Source: JASEFH01 sp034679905 (GTDB lineage Archaea > Halobacteriota > Methanomicrobia > Methanomicrobiales > JACTUA01). From it: a DNA stretch of 9,984 nt. Every line of letters begins with the position of its first letter. Within the stretch, counting starts at the first letter, position 1. Of the stretch, positions 1-6,781 are shown in pieces. The notes beneath the pieces are model-generated. The model saw nothing but the letters and a program-made list of their open reading frames with translations, was not told the origin of the DNA and ran no database searches. The stretch spans positions 1 to 9,984 of the forward strand of contig JAXDAH010000189.1 in the NCBI GenBank assembly GCA_034679905.1, given 5' to 3'. Made by a program: the position numbers and the translations under genes.

Positions 1-9
1 AAAGAGAAA

Positions 10-252
10 ATGCCAAAATGCCCGATTCCTAGCCGTATTCGGAAGCATCTTAACCTTACGGTATCGCCCGAATCCTACGAATACCTCAAAAACGGTGGCT
101 TTAACGTTTCCCGATTCGTAGATGAGGCAATCAAAGCAATGCAAAAAGGAATATCGCCTGCAATTGTCATCGTTTCTTCAAAAGGGGCTCAAAACAATGG
201 GCTCGGAGGGATTCGAACCCCCGACCTCCGCCATGTCAAGGCGACGTCATAA
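10..252 (+). CDS. Short frame running into tRNA-Val; probable N-terminal (IntN) remnant of an SSV-type integrase
   Basis: An 80-codon frame starts at ATG and stops at TAA inside the oppositely oriented tRNA-Val gene. Residues 1-60 look like a genuine protein: a short basic start, then a ribbon-helix-helix-like stretch (LNLTVSPESYEYLKNGGF, then NVSRFVDEAIKAM). From about residue 64 the frame is simply the complement of the tRNA 3' half, read as GGIRTPDLRHVKATS. SSV-type archaeal integrases carry their attachment site inside the 5' part of the gene and show a similar tRNA-derived peptide (SSV1 integrase has GFEPGTS). Integration splits such a gene and leaves a short N-terminal piece reading into the tRNA, as seen here. 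The codons are more AT-rich than in the genes to the right, which fits imported DNA. Inference: this is IntN, and the catalytic C-terminal part should lie at the other end of the element, left of the window. The alternative is a stand-alone antitoxin-like ribbon-helix-helix protein with an accidental tail. Only 9 bases precede the ATG, so the start cannot be judged. Confidence 0.5.
   Translation: MPKCPIPSRIRKHLNLTVSPESYEYLKNGGFNVSRFVDEAIKAMQKGISPAIVIVSSKGAQNNGLGGIRTPDLRHVKATS
180..197 (-). terminator. T-rich terminator of tRNA-Val
   Basis: Immediately after the discriminator base, the minus strand reads TTGTTTTGAGCCCCTTTT, two T-runs within 18 nt. Archaeal RNA polymerase terminates at such T-runs without needing a hairpin. 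If the left neighbour is an integrated element, this terminator would belong to the element side of the junction. Confidence 0.4.
198..240. other. Probable integration attachment site (att) in the 3' half of tRNA-Val
   Basis: The T-arm, acceptor stem and anticodon loop of tRNA-Val are shared with the 3' end of the short left-hand frame. Base composition changes here from AT-richer on the left to the GC-richer host background on the right. Archaeal SSV-type elements recombine within tRNA 3' halves and restore the tRNA. The right boundary of the core is a guess, because the second att copy is outside the window. Confidence 0.4.
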
Positions 253-271
253 CCAGCTAGACCACGAGCCC
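198..271 (-). tRNA. tRNA-Val (anticodon GAC)
   Basis: Read on the minus strand, this folds into a complete cloverleaf. The acceptor stem is GGGCUCG/CGAGCCC with discriminator A. The D-arm is GUC/GAC around an AGCUGGUUA-type loop. The anticodon stem UCGCC/GGCGG encloses the loop UUGACAU, giving anticodon GAC (valine, codon GUC). The T-arm is GGGGG/CCCUC around UUCGAAU. The 3' CCA is not encoded, since the discriminator is followed by TTG, and there is no intron. The 3' half is also the end of the frame coming from the left, which makes it a likely integration target. Confidence 0.97.
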
Positions 272-306
272 ATCTGAGATTGCAGCCCTAAATTATTGGT
301 TACTGG

Positions 307-318
307 ATCATAAAATGG
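307..318 (-). promoter_or_regulatory. Candidate TATA box for tRNA-Val
   Basis: The minus strand reads CCATTTTATGAT about 36-47 nt upstream of the first tRNA base, in an otherwise AT-rich gap after the serA stop. TATA-to-start spacing of about 26 nt would place initiation near position 285, leaving a short 5' leader for RNase P. The match to consensus is only partial. Confidence 0.35.
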
Positions 319-368
319 TTTTGCCATCCTCCCGAGGAGAGTGAGGACAGGGTAGAGGTGGGGTTGGA

Positions 369-1955
369 TTATATCTTTGCAAACTTCGCCGAGAAGATGC
401 CTTCCTTGTTGCGGATCTGGTCCATCACCTCGGACGGGACCGGCGAGTCCACGTTCAGGACCATGATCGCCTCCTCCCCGGGCTGGATCCGCCCAACCTG
501 CATACCGGCGATGTTGATCTTATTTGCGCCGAGGATCGTGGATGCCCTGCCGATCACGCCCGGCTGGTCCAGGTGGCGCGAGACGACGACGTAGCCCTCG
601 GGGATCATGTCCATGGTATAGCCTCCGATCGCCACGATCCGGCTGCGGCCTTTCATGAAGATTGTGCCGCTCATCGTCTCTTCCATCCGATCGGTCTTCA
701 CGCGAAGGGTGATCAGGTTCTTGAACCCGAGGGACTCCTCTGTGACAGCCTCTTTGACGGTGATCCCGCGCTCTTTGGCAATATACTCCGCGTTGATGAT
801 GTTGGAGGGCGACTGGAGGATGGGGTCCATCAGACCCTTCAGCGCGCGCCGTGTGATGAACCGGGTGTTCACCGTGGGTTGGGAGAGCTCTCCGCCGTAC
901 TCCACCTCCACAGACTGCAGCCTCCCCTCGACGATCTGGATCAGGAATCTCCCCATCTTCTCGGCGAGCTGCGCGAAGGGCTCGATCCGCTCCTGCTGCT
1001 CGGGGGGGACCATGGGGGCATTCACGGCGTACTTCGCGGGCGCTCCCTGCAGGACCGCGATGATCTCCTTTGCCACAGTGACGGCCACATTCTGCTGCGC
1101 CTCGACAGTGCTGGCACCCAGGTGCGGCGTCACGATCACCTGCTGGAGATCCAGCAGGGGGGACTTCAGGGGCGGTTCGTCCTCGAAGACATCGAGCGCC
1201 GCTCCAGCCACCTTGTTGCTCTTCACTGCCTCGCAGAGCGCTTTCTCGTCGATGATGCCGCCTCTGGCGCAGTTGATGATCCGCACGCCGTTCTTCATCA
1301 TGGCGATCTTACCGGCGTCGACCAGGTGGTGCGTGTCTTTGGTCAGTGGTGTATGCACGGTGATGAAGTCGGAGACGCGGATAAGGTCGTCGAGCGGCAT
1401 CAGCTTCACCCCGAGCTGGGCCGCCCGCTCCTCGCTGATGAAAGGATCGTAGGCGACGACTTGCATCCGCATGGCGTTTGCCCTTTGAGCGATCTCCCGC
1501 CCGATCCTTCCCAATCCGACGATGCCGAGCGTCTTCTCGTTCAGCTCGATCCCCATGAACTTGGAGCGCTTCCACTGCTTCTGCTTCAAGGAGGCGTTCG
1601 CCTGCGGAATGTTCCTGGCAAGCGCCAGTATCATGGCGATGGTATGCTCCGTGGCGGCGAGCGTGTTCCCTTCCGGTGCATTGACCACGGGAATGCCGCG
1701 GCGGGTGGCTGCCTCCACATCGATATTGTCCACCCCGGCTCCGGCCCGCCCGATGATTCGGAGGCGGGTGCCGGCATCGATGATCCTGCTGGTCACCGTG
1801 GTGCCGCTCCGAACCACCAGGGCATCATACTCCTTCACAATCTCCGCCAGCTGCTCCTCCGTCTGATCGGTTTTGACGTCCACATCCGCCGCTTCCTGCA
1901 GGATCGCCAGTCCCTCCTCAGCCAGGGGGTCGCAGACCAGAACTTTATACTTCAA
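369..1955 (-). CDS. serA: D-3-phosphoglycerate dehydrogenase (SerA), long ACT-domain form
   Basis: This cytoplasmic enzyme oxidises 3-phosphoglycerate to 3-phosphohydroxypyruvate with NAD+, the first step of serine synthesis. The 528-residue protein aligns end to end with the methanogen SerA pattern (about 525 residues). Visible features are RSGTTVTSRIID (49-60), NAD-binding GLGRIG (147-152), catalytic Arg231 in NCARGG, Glu260 in FEDEPP and His278 in TPHLGAST. An intervening domain spans roughly 320-450 and a C-terminal ACT domain runs from about 454 (VVVSRHLDQPGVIGR), the likely serine-sensing module. The start is TTG; no in-frame ATG lies just upstream. It follows a mini-ORF whose TGA overlaps it as TTGA. 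GGGGT seven nt upstream could pair weakly with 16S rRNA, while the strong AGGAGG lies about 28 nt away and fits the mini-ORF better. It stands apart from the plus-strand operon and is divergent from it. Confidence 0.97.
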   Translation of the reverse strand: MKYKVLVCDPLAEEGLAILQEAADVDVKTDQTEEQLAEIVKEYDALVVRSGTTVTSRIIDAGTRLRIIGRAGAGVDNIDVEAATRRGIPVVNAPEGNTLAATEHTIAMILALARNIPQANASLKQKQWKRSKFMGIELNEKTLGIVGLGRIGREIAQRANAMRMQVVAYDPFISEERAAQLGVKLMPLDDLIRVSDFITVHTPLTKDTHHLVDAGKIAMMKNGVRIINCARGGIIDEKALCEAVKSNKVAGAALDVFEDEPPLKSPLLDLQQVIVTPHLGASTVEAQQNVAVTVAKEIIAVLQGAPAKYAVNAPMVPPEQQERIEPFAQLAEKMGRFLIQIVEGRLQSVEVEYGGELSQPTVNTRFITRRALKGLMDPILQSPSNIINAEYIAKERGITVKEAVTEESLGFKNLITLRVKTDRMEETMSGTIFMKGRSRIVAIGGYTMDMIPEGYVVVSRHLDQPGVIGRASTILGANKINIAGMQVGRIQPGEEAIMVLNVDSPVPSEVMDQIRNKEGIFSAKFAKI

Positions 1956-1975
1956 AGGTAAAACCCCATATTCAT
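1952..1975 (-). CDS. Seven-codon leader mini-ORF overlapping the serA start (MNMGFYL)
   Basis: Minus-strand ATG-AAT-ATG-GGG-TTT-TAC-CTT-TGA. It lies eight nt after a strong AGGAGG. Its stop overlaps the serA TTG as TTGA, the same geometry as the ATGA overlap of coupled genes. It could promote serA translation by termination-reinitiation or a -1 shift. It has no serine codons, so it does not look like a classical amino-acid attenuator. It may also be chance or reflect a sequence error near the serA start; its translation is unproven. Confidence 0.35.
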   Translation of the reverse strand: MNMGFYL

Positions 1976-1981
1976 TCTGCT

Positions 1982-1989
1982 CTCCTCCT
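1982..1989 (-). promoter_or_regulatory. Strong Shine-Dalgarno AGGAGGAG upstream of the serA leader mini-ORF
   Basis: The minus strand reads AGGAGGAG, complementary to the 16S rRNA 3' end. It sits 8 nt before the mini-ORF ATG but about 28 nt before the serA TTG, so it decides which start is favoured here. Confidence 0.6.
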
Positions 1990-2000
1990 AATCAGGCTTT

Positions 2001-2348
2001 TTACTTATGCAGACCTGCCAATGGGTGCAAACAGAGACACGACTCCTGCACGCCGACCCCCCGTCTTCGCCGCCAGTTCTCTCTCAAGGTAGAGGGACAG
2101 GTGGCAGAAGAGATCGATCGGGCACGCAAGCTGGCAGATGAGAGAATGCAAGCATCGATCGCGAGATCGAAGACAGAGCCCGGTTCTACGCCCTGCGAAG
2201 CGAGATCACGCGCCATCTTCGCGAGCTCGGGCGAGATTGGGATATCGAGCGTGCACTCAAGATCGATGCATCGCTCTTCGGGCTGGGTGGTTTTGCGCTC
2301 GGTGTTCTCCGCGACCGGAGATGGCTGGTTTTCATGGGTGCCGTGCAT
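2001..2348 (-). CDS. Hypothetical 115-residue protein upstream of serA
   Basis: I do not recognise this protein. The start chosen is the ATG at 2348, because AGGAGG ends five nt before it, one of the best ribosome binding sites in the window. An ATG-like start six codons earlier would lie upstream of that site. Residues 1-30 are hydrophilic and rich in Glu, Gln and Thr. Residues 36-71 look like a folded helical segment (PISPELAKMARDLA, then VFDLAIDACILSSA). From about residue 80 the sequence turns basic and cysteine-rich (NWRRRRGVGV) and looks less like natural protein, so the 3' part may be frameshifted or decayed. No membrane segment or signal peptide is visible. It ends about 25 nt upstream of the serA leader mini-ORF in the same orientation, so co-transcription is possible. 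No clear TATA box is visible upstream. It could be a small lineage-specific gene, a broken gene, or noncoding. Confidence 0.4.
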   Translation of the reverse strand: MHGTHENQPSPVAENTERKTTQPEERCIDLECTLDIPISPELAKMARDLASQGVEPGSVFDLAIDACILSSASLRARSISSATCPSTLRENWRRRRGVGVQESCLCLHPLAGLHK

Positions 2349-2740
2349 CTCTTCCTCCTGCAGCACGCGATCCAGGGCTGGTGTCCGCCCCTCGCTGTAC
2401 TGTGCTGAAGGGGAGCAAGCATAGGGAGATCGGGAGAAGTACGCTCAAAGCAACGCGCAGCCATTTTCCGTGGTATTCCCGAGACCTCGAAAGGCGAGCG
2501 GAGGAATCGGGCGAAAAAGTCCTGCAGGCAGCCAGAATGTAGCCGGAAATTGCTGCCGTCGGCACTGGCGGACCTGTAGTAGAGGCGAGATGCCCCGTCA
2601 TGGGTCCGACCGCCGGGGCGGACCCTTTCGGCAGTCATCGATTGCGACGCTGTGCGGATGACGGACAATGACAACATAGACGCTCCTTCTGTGGACGAGT
2701 GCCGTTTCTTCTCTCAAACGCGCTTCTGGAGCATGACATT
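2349..2740. other. Intergenic region with GC-rich inverted repeats, no convincing gene
   Basis: Several open frames cross this stretch on both strands, but their translations are rich in Arg, Ser and Cys, lack a recognisable domain, and none of those I examined has a well-placed ribosome binding site. Its notable content is the nested inverted repeats at 2595-2664. It separates the divergent serA block from the ppsA operon and should contain promoter elements for at least one of them. Confidence 0.5.
2595..2664. other. Nested inverted repeats, possible structured RNA
   Basis: A 7-bp outer stem pairs CCGTCAT (2595-2601) with ATGACGG (2658-2664). Directly against it is a second perfect 7-bp stem, GGGTCCG (2602-2608) with CGGACCC (2619-2625), followed by TTT. 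A competing 6-bp stem pairs GTCATC (2634-2639) with GATGAC (2657-2662), so two folds exclude each other. ACA follows the outer stem at 2665-2667. Seven-base inverted repeats are common by chance over 10 kb; the coaxial nesting is less so. Confidence 0.25.
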
Positions 2741-2764
2741 CATATAGCATTGGCGATATAGAAT
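2741..2764 (+). promoter_or_regulatory. Candidate TATA elements for the ppsA operon
   Basis: Two AT-rich archaeal TATA-like sites lie close together: CATATAGC (2741-2748) and GATATAGAAT (2755-2764). With usual spacing they predict starts near 2770 and near 2783. The chosen ppsA ATG is at 2877, implying a leader of about 95-110 nt. The second site would instead make an ATG at 2781 nearly leaderless. Confidence 0.4.
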
Positions 2765-2876
2765 ACCTCGAGATAGCGCAATGCTCGATGGAGGAGGCGA
2801 TTGGACTGCCAGATCGGCGCCCGATCGCCCTCACAAACAAATCATTAAAGCGTATGAGATGGCAAAGGGTTTTCAC

Positions 2877-5147
2877 ATGAGGGCTTTTCCGGATATCCTC
2901 TGGCTGGAGGATATAAAGAAGGAAGATATTCCCGCGGTTGGAGGCAAGGGTGCATCCCTCGGAGAGATGGCCTCCATTGATCTTCCAGTGCCGAAGGCGT
3001 TCGTGATTACAGCGTCCGCCTTCCGGAACTTTCTGATCGAGACAGGCATCGAAGACAGGCTCTTTTTGGAGCTGGACAACCTCGATGTGGAGGACAGCGC
3101 CGCGCTCGAGAAAGCCTCGGAGGAGGCGAAGGATCTCGTTCACAGCGTCGGGATTCCGTCGAAACTGCAGCAGGAGATCTTGAAAGCGTACAAGAAGCTC
3201 GGGAAGAACACCGTGGTGGCGGTGCGGTCGAGCGCGACCGCAGAGGATCTTCCCGGTGCCAGTTTTGCCGGTCAGCAGGAGACCTTCCTGAACGTCGTCG
3301 GGGACGAGGAACTCTTGAAAGCGGTCCAGAAGTGCTGGGCATCCCTGTACGGCGGGCGCGCCATCTACTACCGGGCTCGGCAGGGATTTGACGACCGGAG
3401 CGTAAACATCGCTGTTGTCGTCCAGGAGCTGGTAAACTCGGAAAAGTCCGGGGTGATGTTCACCTCACACCCCATCACTGGAGAGCCCCTGACCATCATC
3501 GAAGGTTCCTGGGGTCTGGGGGAGGCGGTGGTCTCCGGGACGGTCTCGCCGGACAAGTACGTCTTCGACCAGAGGACCCAGCGCGTCGTGGACCGGCTGA
3601 TCGCAGATAAAACTGTCGAAATCGTCCCGGATGGCAAAAAGGGGACAAAGATCGTGGAAGTTCCAGAAAATCGCCGGAATGCGCCAGTGCTCTCCGAAGA
3701 TGAGGTCGCACGACTCGCCATGTATGGCAAGATCGCCGAGGATCACTACGGAGTGCCGCAGGACGTTGAGTGGGGCATCGTCGGGGATACGATCTACATC
3801 CTCCAATCCCGCCCGATCACGACCATTCGCGGCGAGACAGCGAGCACGGCAGGCCGAGAGGCATCCTCGGGGAAGATCCTGGTCGAGGGCCAGGGGGCAT
3901 CCCCGGGGATCGGCAGCGGCAGCGTCGTCATCGTGCAGGATGCCAGGGAATCTGGAAAAGTGAAGGAGGGGGATATCCTGGTCGCCCGCATGACCAACCC
4001 GGATATGGTCCCGGCCATGCGGAAGGTGGCGGCAATCGTCACCGACGAGGGGGGCATGACCTGCCATGCGGCAATCGTCTCGCGGGAGCTGGGCACGCCG
4101 GCGGTCGTCGGCACCAGGAAAGCGACATCGGTACTCACCCCTGGGCAGGTGGTGACGGTGGATGGAGAGAAGGGTCTGGTATACGAGGGGCTGCTGGAGA
4201 GCGTCAGGGAGAAACCTGCAGAGGTGCAGGCTGCCGTCTCGTCCGCGCCGATCATCACCGCAACACTCGTCAAGGTGAACGTCTCACTCCCCGAGGCGGC
4301 GAAGCGGGCTGCCGCCACCGGTGCGGATGGCGTCGGGCTCCTCCGAATCGAACACCTCATCCTGGGGCTGAACAAGACGCCGAGCTGGTATATCCGGCAC
4401 AAGAAGGAGGAGGAGTTCATCGGAGAACTCTATACGGGGATCAAGACTGTTCTGGACGCTTTCGCGGGAAGATCCGTCTGGGTGCGTACCCTGGATGCCC
4501 CGACCGACGAATTCCGGAACATGCTGGGTGGGGAGGACGAGCCTCACGAGCACAACCCTATGCTCGGCTGGAGGGGGATCCGCAGGGATATCCGCAGCAA
4601 GGACCAGTTCCGGCTCCAGGTGGAGGCGTTCAAGCGCCTCTGGAAGGAGGGGTACTCCAACCTGGGGATCATGTTTCCCATGGTGAGCCACCCCGACGAG
4701 TTCGTGCAGGCACGGGAGTACATGCGGGAGTTCGGGGTGGATACGGATGCGGCAACCCTCGGGATCATGATCGAGATTCCGAGCTGCGCCCTCCTGATCG
4801 AGGAGTTCATCAAGGCCGGCATTGACTTCGCATCCTTTGGCACGAACGACCTGATCCAGTATACGCTCGCTATCGACCGCAACAACGAGAATGTGGCGGA
4901 TATGTACTACCCCAAGCATCCCGCCGTGCTGACCCTGATTCACGACGCTATACAGACCTGCCGCAGGTACGGGGTGGAGTGCTCCATCTGCGGCCAGGCC
5001 GGCTCGGATCCGGAGATGGCGCAGTGGCTGGTGGAGCACGGCATCACCAGTATCTCCGCCAACATCGATGCCATCCCGAAGATCCGGGAGCGGGTCGCCC
5101 GAACCGAAAAGCGCATCATCCTGGATAGTGCGAGACGGAATGCGTAA
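2877..5147 (+). CDS. ppsA: Phosphoenolpyruvate synthase (pyruvate, water dikinase)
   Basis: Converts pyruvate, ATP and water to phosphoenolpyruvate, AMP and phosphate, the entry to gluconeogenesis in methanogens fixing carbon through acetyl-CoA and pyruvate. The 756-residue length is typical. The N-terminal ATP-binding domain shows GGKGASLGEM (22-31), VRSSATAED (116-124), FAGQQETFLNV (about 130-140) and SGVMFTSHPIT (191-201). The swivelling phosphohistidine domain has GGMTCHAAIVSRELGTP with catalytic His397. The C-terminal PEP/pyruvate barrel contains GTNDLIQYTLAIDRNNE and ends with SICGQAGSDPE including Cys705, the usual acid-base cysteine. I chose the ATG at 2877 because conserved sequence begins about six residues later and AAAGGG lies upstream. 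The frame stays open back to an ATG at 2781, but those 32 residues do not resemble the family. It is the first gene of a four-gene overlapping cluster; its last 8 nt overlap mfnA. Confidence 0.96.
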   Translation: MRAFPDILWLEDIKKEDIPAVGGKGASLGEMASIDLPVPKAFVITASAFRNFLIETGIEDRLFLELDNLDVEDSAALEKASEEAKDLVHSVGIPSKLQQEILKAYKKLGKNTVVAVRSSATAEDLPGASFAGQQETFLNVVGDEELLKAVQKCWASLYGGRAIYYRARQGFDDRSVNIAVVVQELVNSEKSGVMFTSHPITGEPLTIIEGSWGLGEAVVSGTVSPDKYVFDQRTQRVVDRLIADKTVEIVPDGKKGTKIVEVPENRRNAPVLSEDEVARLAMYGKIAEDHYGVPQDVEWGIVGDTIYILQSRPITTIRGETASTAGREASSGKILVEGQGASPGIGSGSVVIVQDARESGKVKEGDILVARMTNPDMVPAMRKVAAIVTDEGGMTCHAAIVSRELGTPAVVGTRKATSVLTPGQVVTVDGEKGLVYEGLLESVREKPAEVQAAVSSAPIITATLVKVNVSLPEAAKRAAATGADGVGLLRIEHLILGLNKTPSWYIRHKKEEEFIGELYTGIKTVLDAFAGRSVWVRTLDAPTDEFRNMLGGEDEPHEHNPMLGWRGIRRDIRSKDQFRLQVEAFKRLWKEGYSNLGIMFPMVSHPDEFVQAREYMREFGVDTDAATLGIMIEIPSCALLIEEFIKAGIDFASFGTNDLIQYTLAIDRNNENVADMYYPKHPAVLTLIHDAIQTCRRYGVECSICGQAGSDPEMAQWLVEHGITSISANIDAIPKIRERVARTEKRIILDSARRNA

Positions 5148-6237
5148 GACAGGCTGTTCGGAGGAGGAGATCCTCTCTTTTCTAGCATGCAGAAGGGGGG
5201 AGGATACGCCGTACGAGCGTATACTCTCCTCCATGTGCACCCGCCCGCATCCGATTGCCGTCAGAGCGCACGCCCTCTTCATGGGCGCCAACCTGGGCGA
5301 CCCAGGGCTTTACCAGGGCACCGCGGAGATCGAAAGGCTGCTGGTGGAGAGACTCGGCACTCTCCTCCACCACCCCGCTGCTTACGGCTATGCCACTTCC
5401 GGCGGGACCGAGTCTAACATCCAGGCGCTGCGCATCGCCAAGAAGCAGAAGAACGTACCGCGCCCCAACGTGGTCGTCCCGGAGTCAGTGCACTTCTCCT
5501 TCGAGAAGGCGTGCGACATGCTCTGTATGGAGGTGCGGACCGTGCCCCTGAGCAAGAAGTACTGCATGGACACCGACGCCGTGCTGGAGAAGATCGATGT
5601 CAACACGGTCGCCATGGTCGGGGTTGCCGGTACCACCGAATACGGGACGGTGGATCCGATCCGCGTACTGTCGGAGATCGCTCGGGACGAGGAGATCTTC
5701 CTGCACGTGGATGCCGCTTTCGGAGGTCTCGTCCTCCCGTTCCTATCCCCTCCACTCCCGTTCGACTTTGCGCTCCCGGGAGTATCGAGCATATCGGTGG
5801 ACCCGCACAAGATGGGGATGAGCACCATCCCCGCTGGATGCCTGCTGGTGCGGGATGCGTCCATGCTTGAGACACTCAACATCCGCACGCCCTACCTCTC
5901 GGTGAAGCAGGAGTTCACTCTCACCGGAACCCGTTCCGGCGGGGCAGTTGCCGGAGCGCTCGCCGTGCTCGATCATCTGGGCATGGAGGGGCTGCAGGCG
6001 ATCGTCGAAGGATGCATGAAGAACACCCGCCGCCTCATCGAGGGGATGGAGACCTTCGGTCTTCCTGTCGTGGTGAAGCCGGACGTGAACGTGGCGACGT
6101 TCGTCTGCAACCGCGTCCCGGAGGACTGGAAGGTCTCCTGGACCCGACGGGGACATCTGCGGATCGTCTGCATGCCCCACGTCCACAGGGGTATCGTTGA
6201 GGCGTTCCTGAAAGATATCGGTGAGATGTATGCTTGA
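5140..6237 (+). CDS. mfnA: L-tyrosine decarboxylase (MfnA), possibly also aspartate decarboxylase
   Basis: A pyridoxal-phosphate group II decarboxylase. In methanogens MfnA turns tyrosine into tyramine for methanofuran; related archaeal enzymes decarboxylate aspartate to beta-alanine for coenzyme A, so the substrate here is inferred. The 365-residue protein shows TSGGTESN (86-93), SVHFSFEKA (116-124), the cofactor-pairing aspartate in HVDAAFGG (189-196) and the Schiff-base lysine Lys224 in SVDPHKMGMSTIPAG. TGTRSGG near 295 completes the fold. The start at 5140 gives an ATGCGTAA overlap with the ppsA stop and the normal MfnA N-terminus (an EEEIL helix, then YERILSSMCTRPHP). An upstream in-frame start would lie deep inside ppsA and adds unrelated residues. 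The Shine-Dalgarno match is poor (GAGACGG), so translation probably depends on coupling to ppsA. Confidence 0.94.
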   Translation: MRKTGCSEEEILSFLACRRGEDTPYERILSSMCTRPHPIAVRAHALFMGANLGDPGLYQGTAEIERLLVERLGTLLHHPAAYGYATSGGTESNIQALRIAKKQKNVPRPNVVVPESVHFSFEKACDMLCMEVRTVPLSKKYCMDTDAVLEKIDVNTVAMVGVAGTTEYGTVDPIRVLSEIARDEEIFLHVDAAFGGLVLPFLSPPLPFDFALPGVSSISVDPHKMGMSTIPAGCLLVRDASMLETLNIRTPYLSVKQEFTLTGTRSGGAVAGALAVLDHLGMEGLQAIVEGCMKNTRRLIEGMETFGLPVVVKPDVNVATFVCNRVPEDWKVSWTRRGHLRIVCMPHVHRGIVEAFLKDIGEMYA

Positions 6238-6781
6238 GAGACTGATAGAATCCCTCGACCACTGTCCGCTGGTCCTGCGGGGAGACTACAATTACTTCAT
6301 CCACCCCCTCACGGATGGCGTCCCCTGCGTAGATGCCGCCCTCCTCCGCGATGCCGCCTGCAGCATGATCCGGGTGCTCGACCTGGAGGGTGTGAACCTG
6401 ATTGTCGTTGCCGAGGCGATGGGGATCCACCTGGGAACCGCGCTGTCGATGATGACGGATATCCCCTTCACCATCGTTCGCAAACGGAAGTACGATCTGC
6501 CGGGCGAGATCGCCATTCACCAGACCACGGGATACTCAAAAGGAGAACTCTACCTGAACGGTGTTGGCACGGGCGACCGCGTGGTGATCGTGGATGACGT
6601 GATCAGCACGGGAGGGACCCTGCGGTCTCTGGTGCAGGCGATAGAGAGCTCCGGTGCCGAACTCCAGGATATCTGCGTGGTGTTCCAGCGGGGTGCACCC
6701 GATATCGGGAGGCCCTACAAACCCCTTTTGACAATCGAGGTCCTGAAGGATCGGGTGCGTGTGCTTGATCGATACTTCTGA
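6230..6781 (+). CDS. hpt: Archaeal hypoxanthine/guanine phosphoribosyltransferase
   Basis: Transfers phosphoribosyl from PRPP to hypoxanthine, and probably guanine, for purine salvage in the cytoplasm. The 183-residue sequence follows the archaeal HGPRTase pattern rather than orotate phosphoribosyltransferase: DYNYFIHPLTDGVP (19-32), AEAMGIHLGTALS (61-73), RKRKYDLPGE (84-93) and TGYSKGELYLNG (100-111). The PRPP-binding loop is VVIVDDVISTGGT (118-130). Automatic annotation often labels this family 'orotate phosphoribosyltransferase-like'. The ATG at 6230 was chosen over a GTG at 6221 because GGTGA lies five nt before it and the MLERL start fits the family. It overlaps mfnA by 8 nt (ATGCTTGA) and its 3' end overlaps dph2, which indicates a coupled operon. 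Confidence 0.92.
   Translation: MLERLIESLDHCPLVLRGDYNYFIHPLTDGVPCVDAALLRDAACSMIRVLDLEGVNLIVVAEAMGIHLGTALSMMTDIPFTIVRKRKYDLPGEIAIHQTTGYSKGELYLNGVGTGDRVVIVDDVISTGGTLRSLVQAIESSGAELQDICVVFQRGAPDIGRPYKPLLTIEVLKDRVRVLDRYF

Noticed and set aside
330..345. TCCTC-CC-GAGGA hairpin as the serA terminator
   Set aside because: The two-base loop is too tight for a stable hairpin and no T-run follows on the minus strand.
573..1961. 462-codon open frame on the plus strand covering serA antisense
   Set aside because: It lies wholly opposite a full-length, motif-complete serA. Its translation is rich in His, Leu, Asp and Arg with no domain, as expected for the complement of a GC-rich gene with third-position bias.
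2001..2009. CATAAGTAA on the minus strand as a TATA box for serA
   Set aside because: Its predicted start near 1979 would exclude the strong Shine-Dalgarno at 1982-1989, and the match to consensus is poor.
2598..3143. 181-codon minus-strand frame crossing the ppsA promoter region
   Set aside because: More than half overlaps conserved ppsA coding sequence, and the rest shows no domain or ribosome binding site.
4284..5291. 335-codon minus-strand frame opposite ppsA and the mfnA start
   Set aside because: Shadow of ppsA: low-complexity His/Leu/Asp/Gly-rich translation, no ribosome binding site and no recognisable motif.
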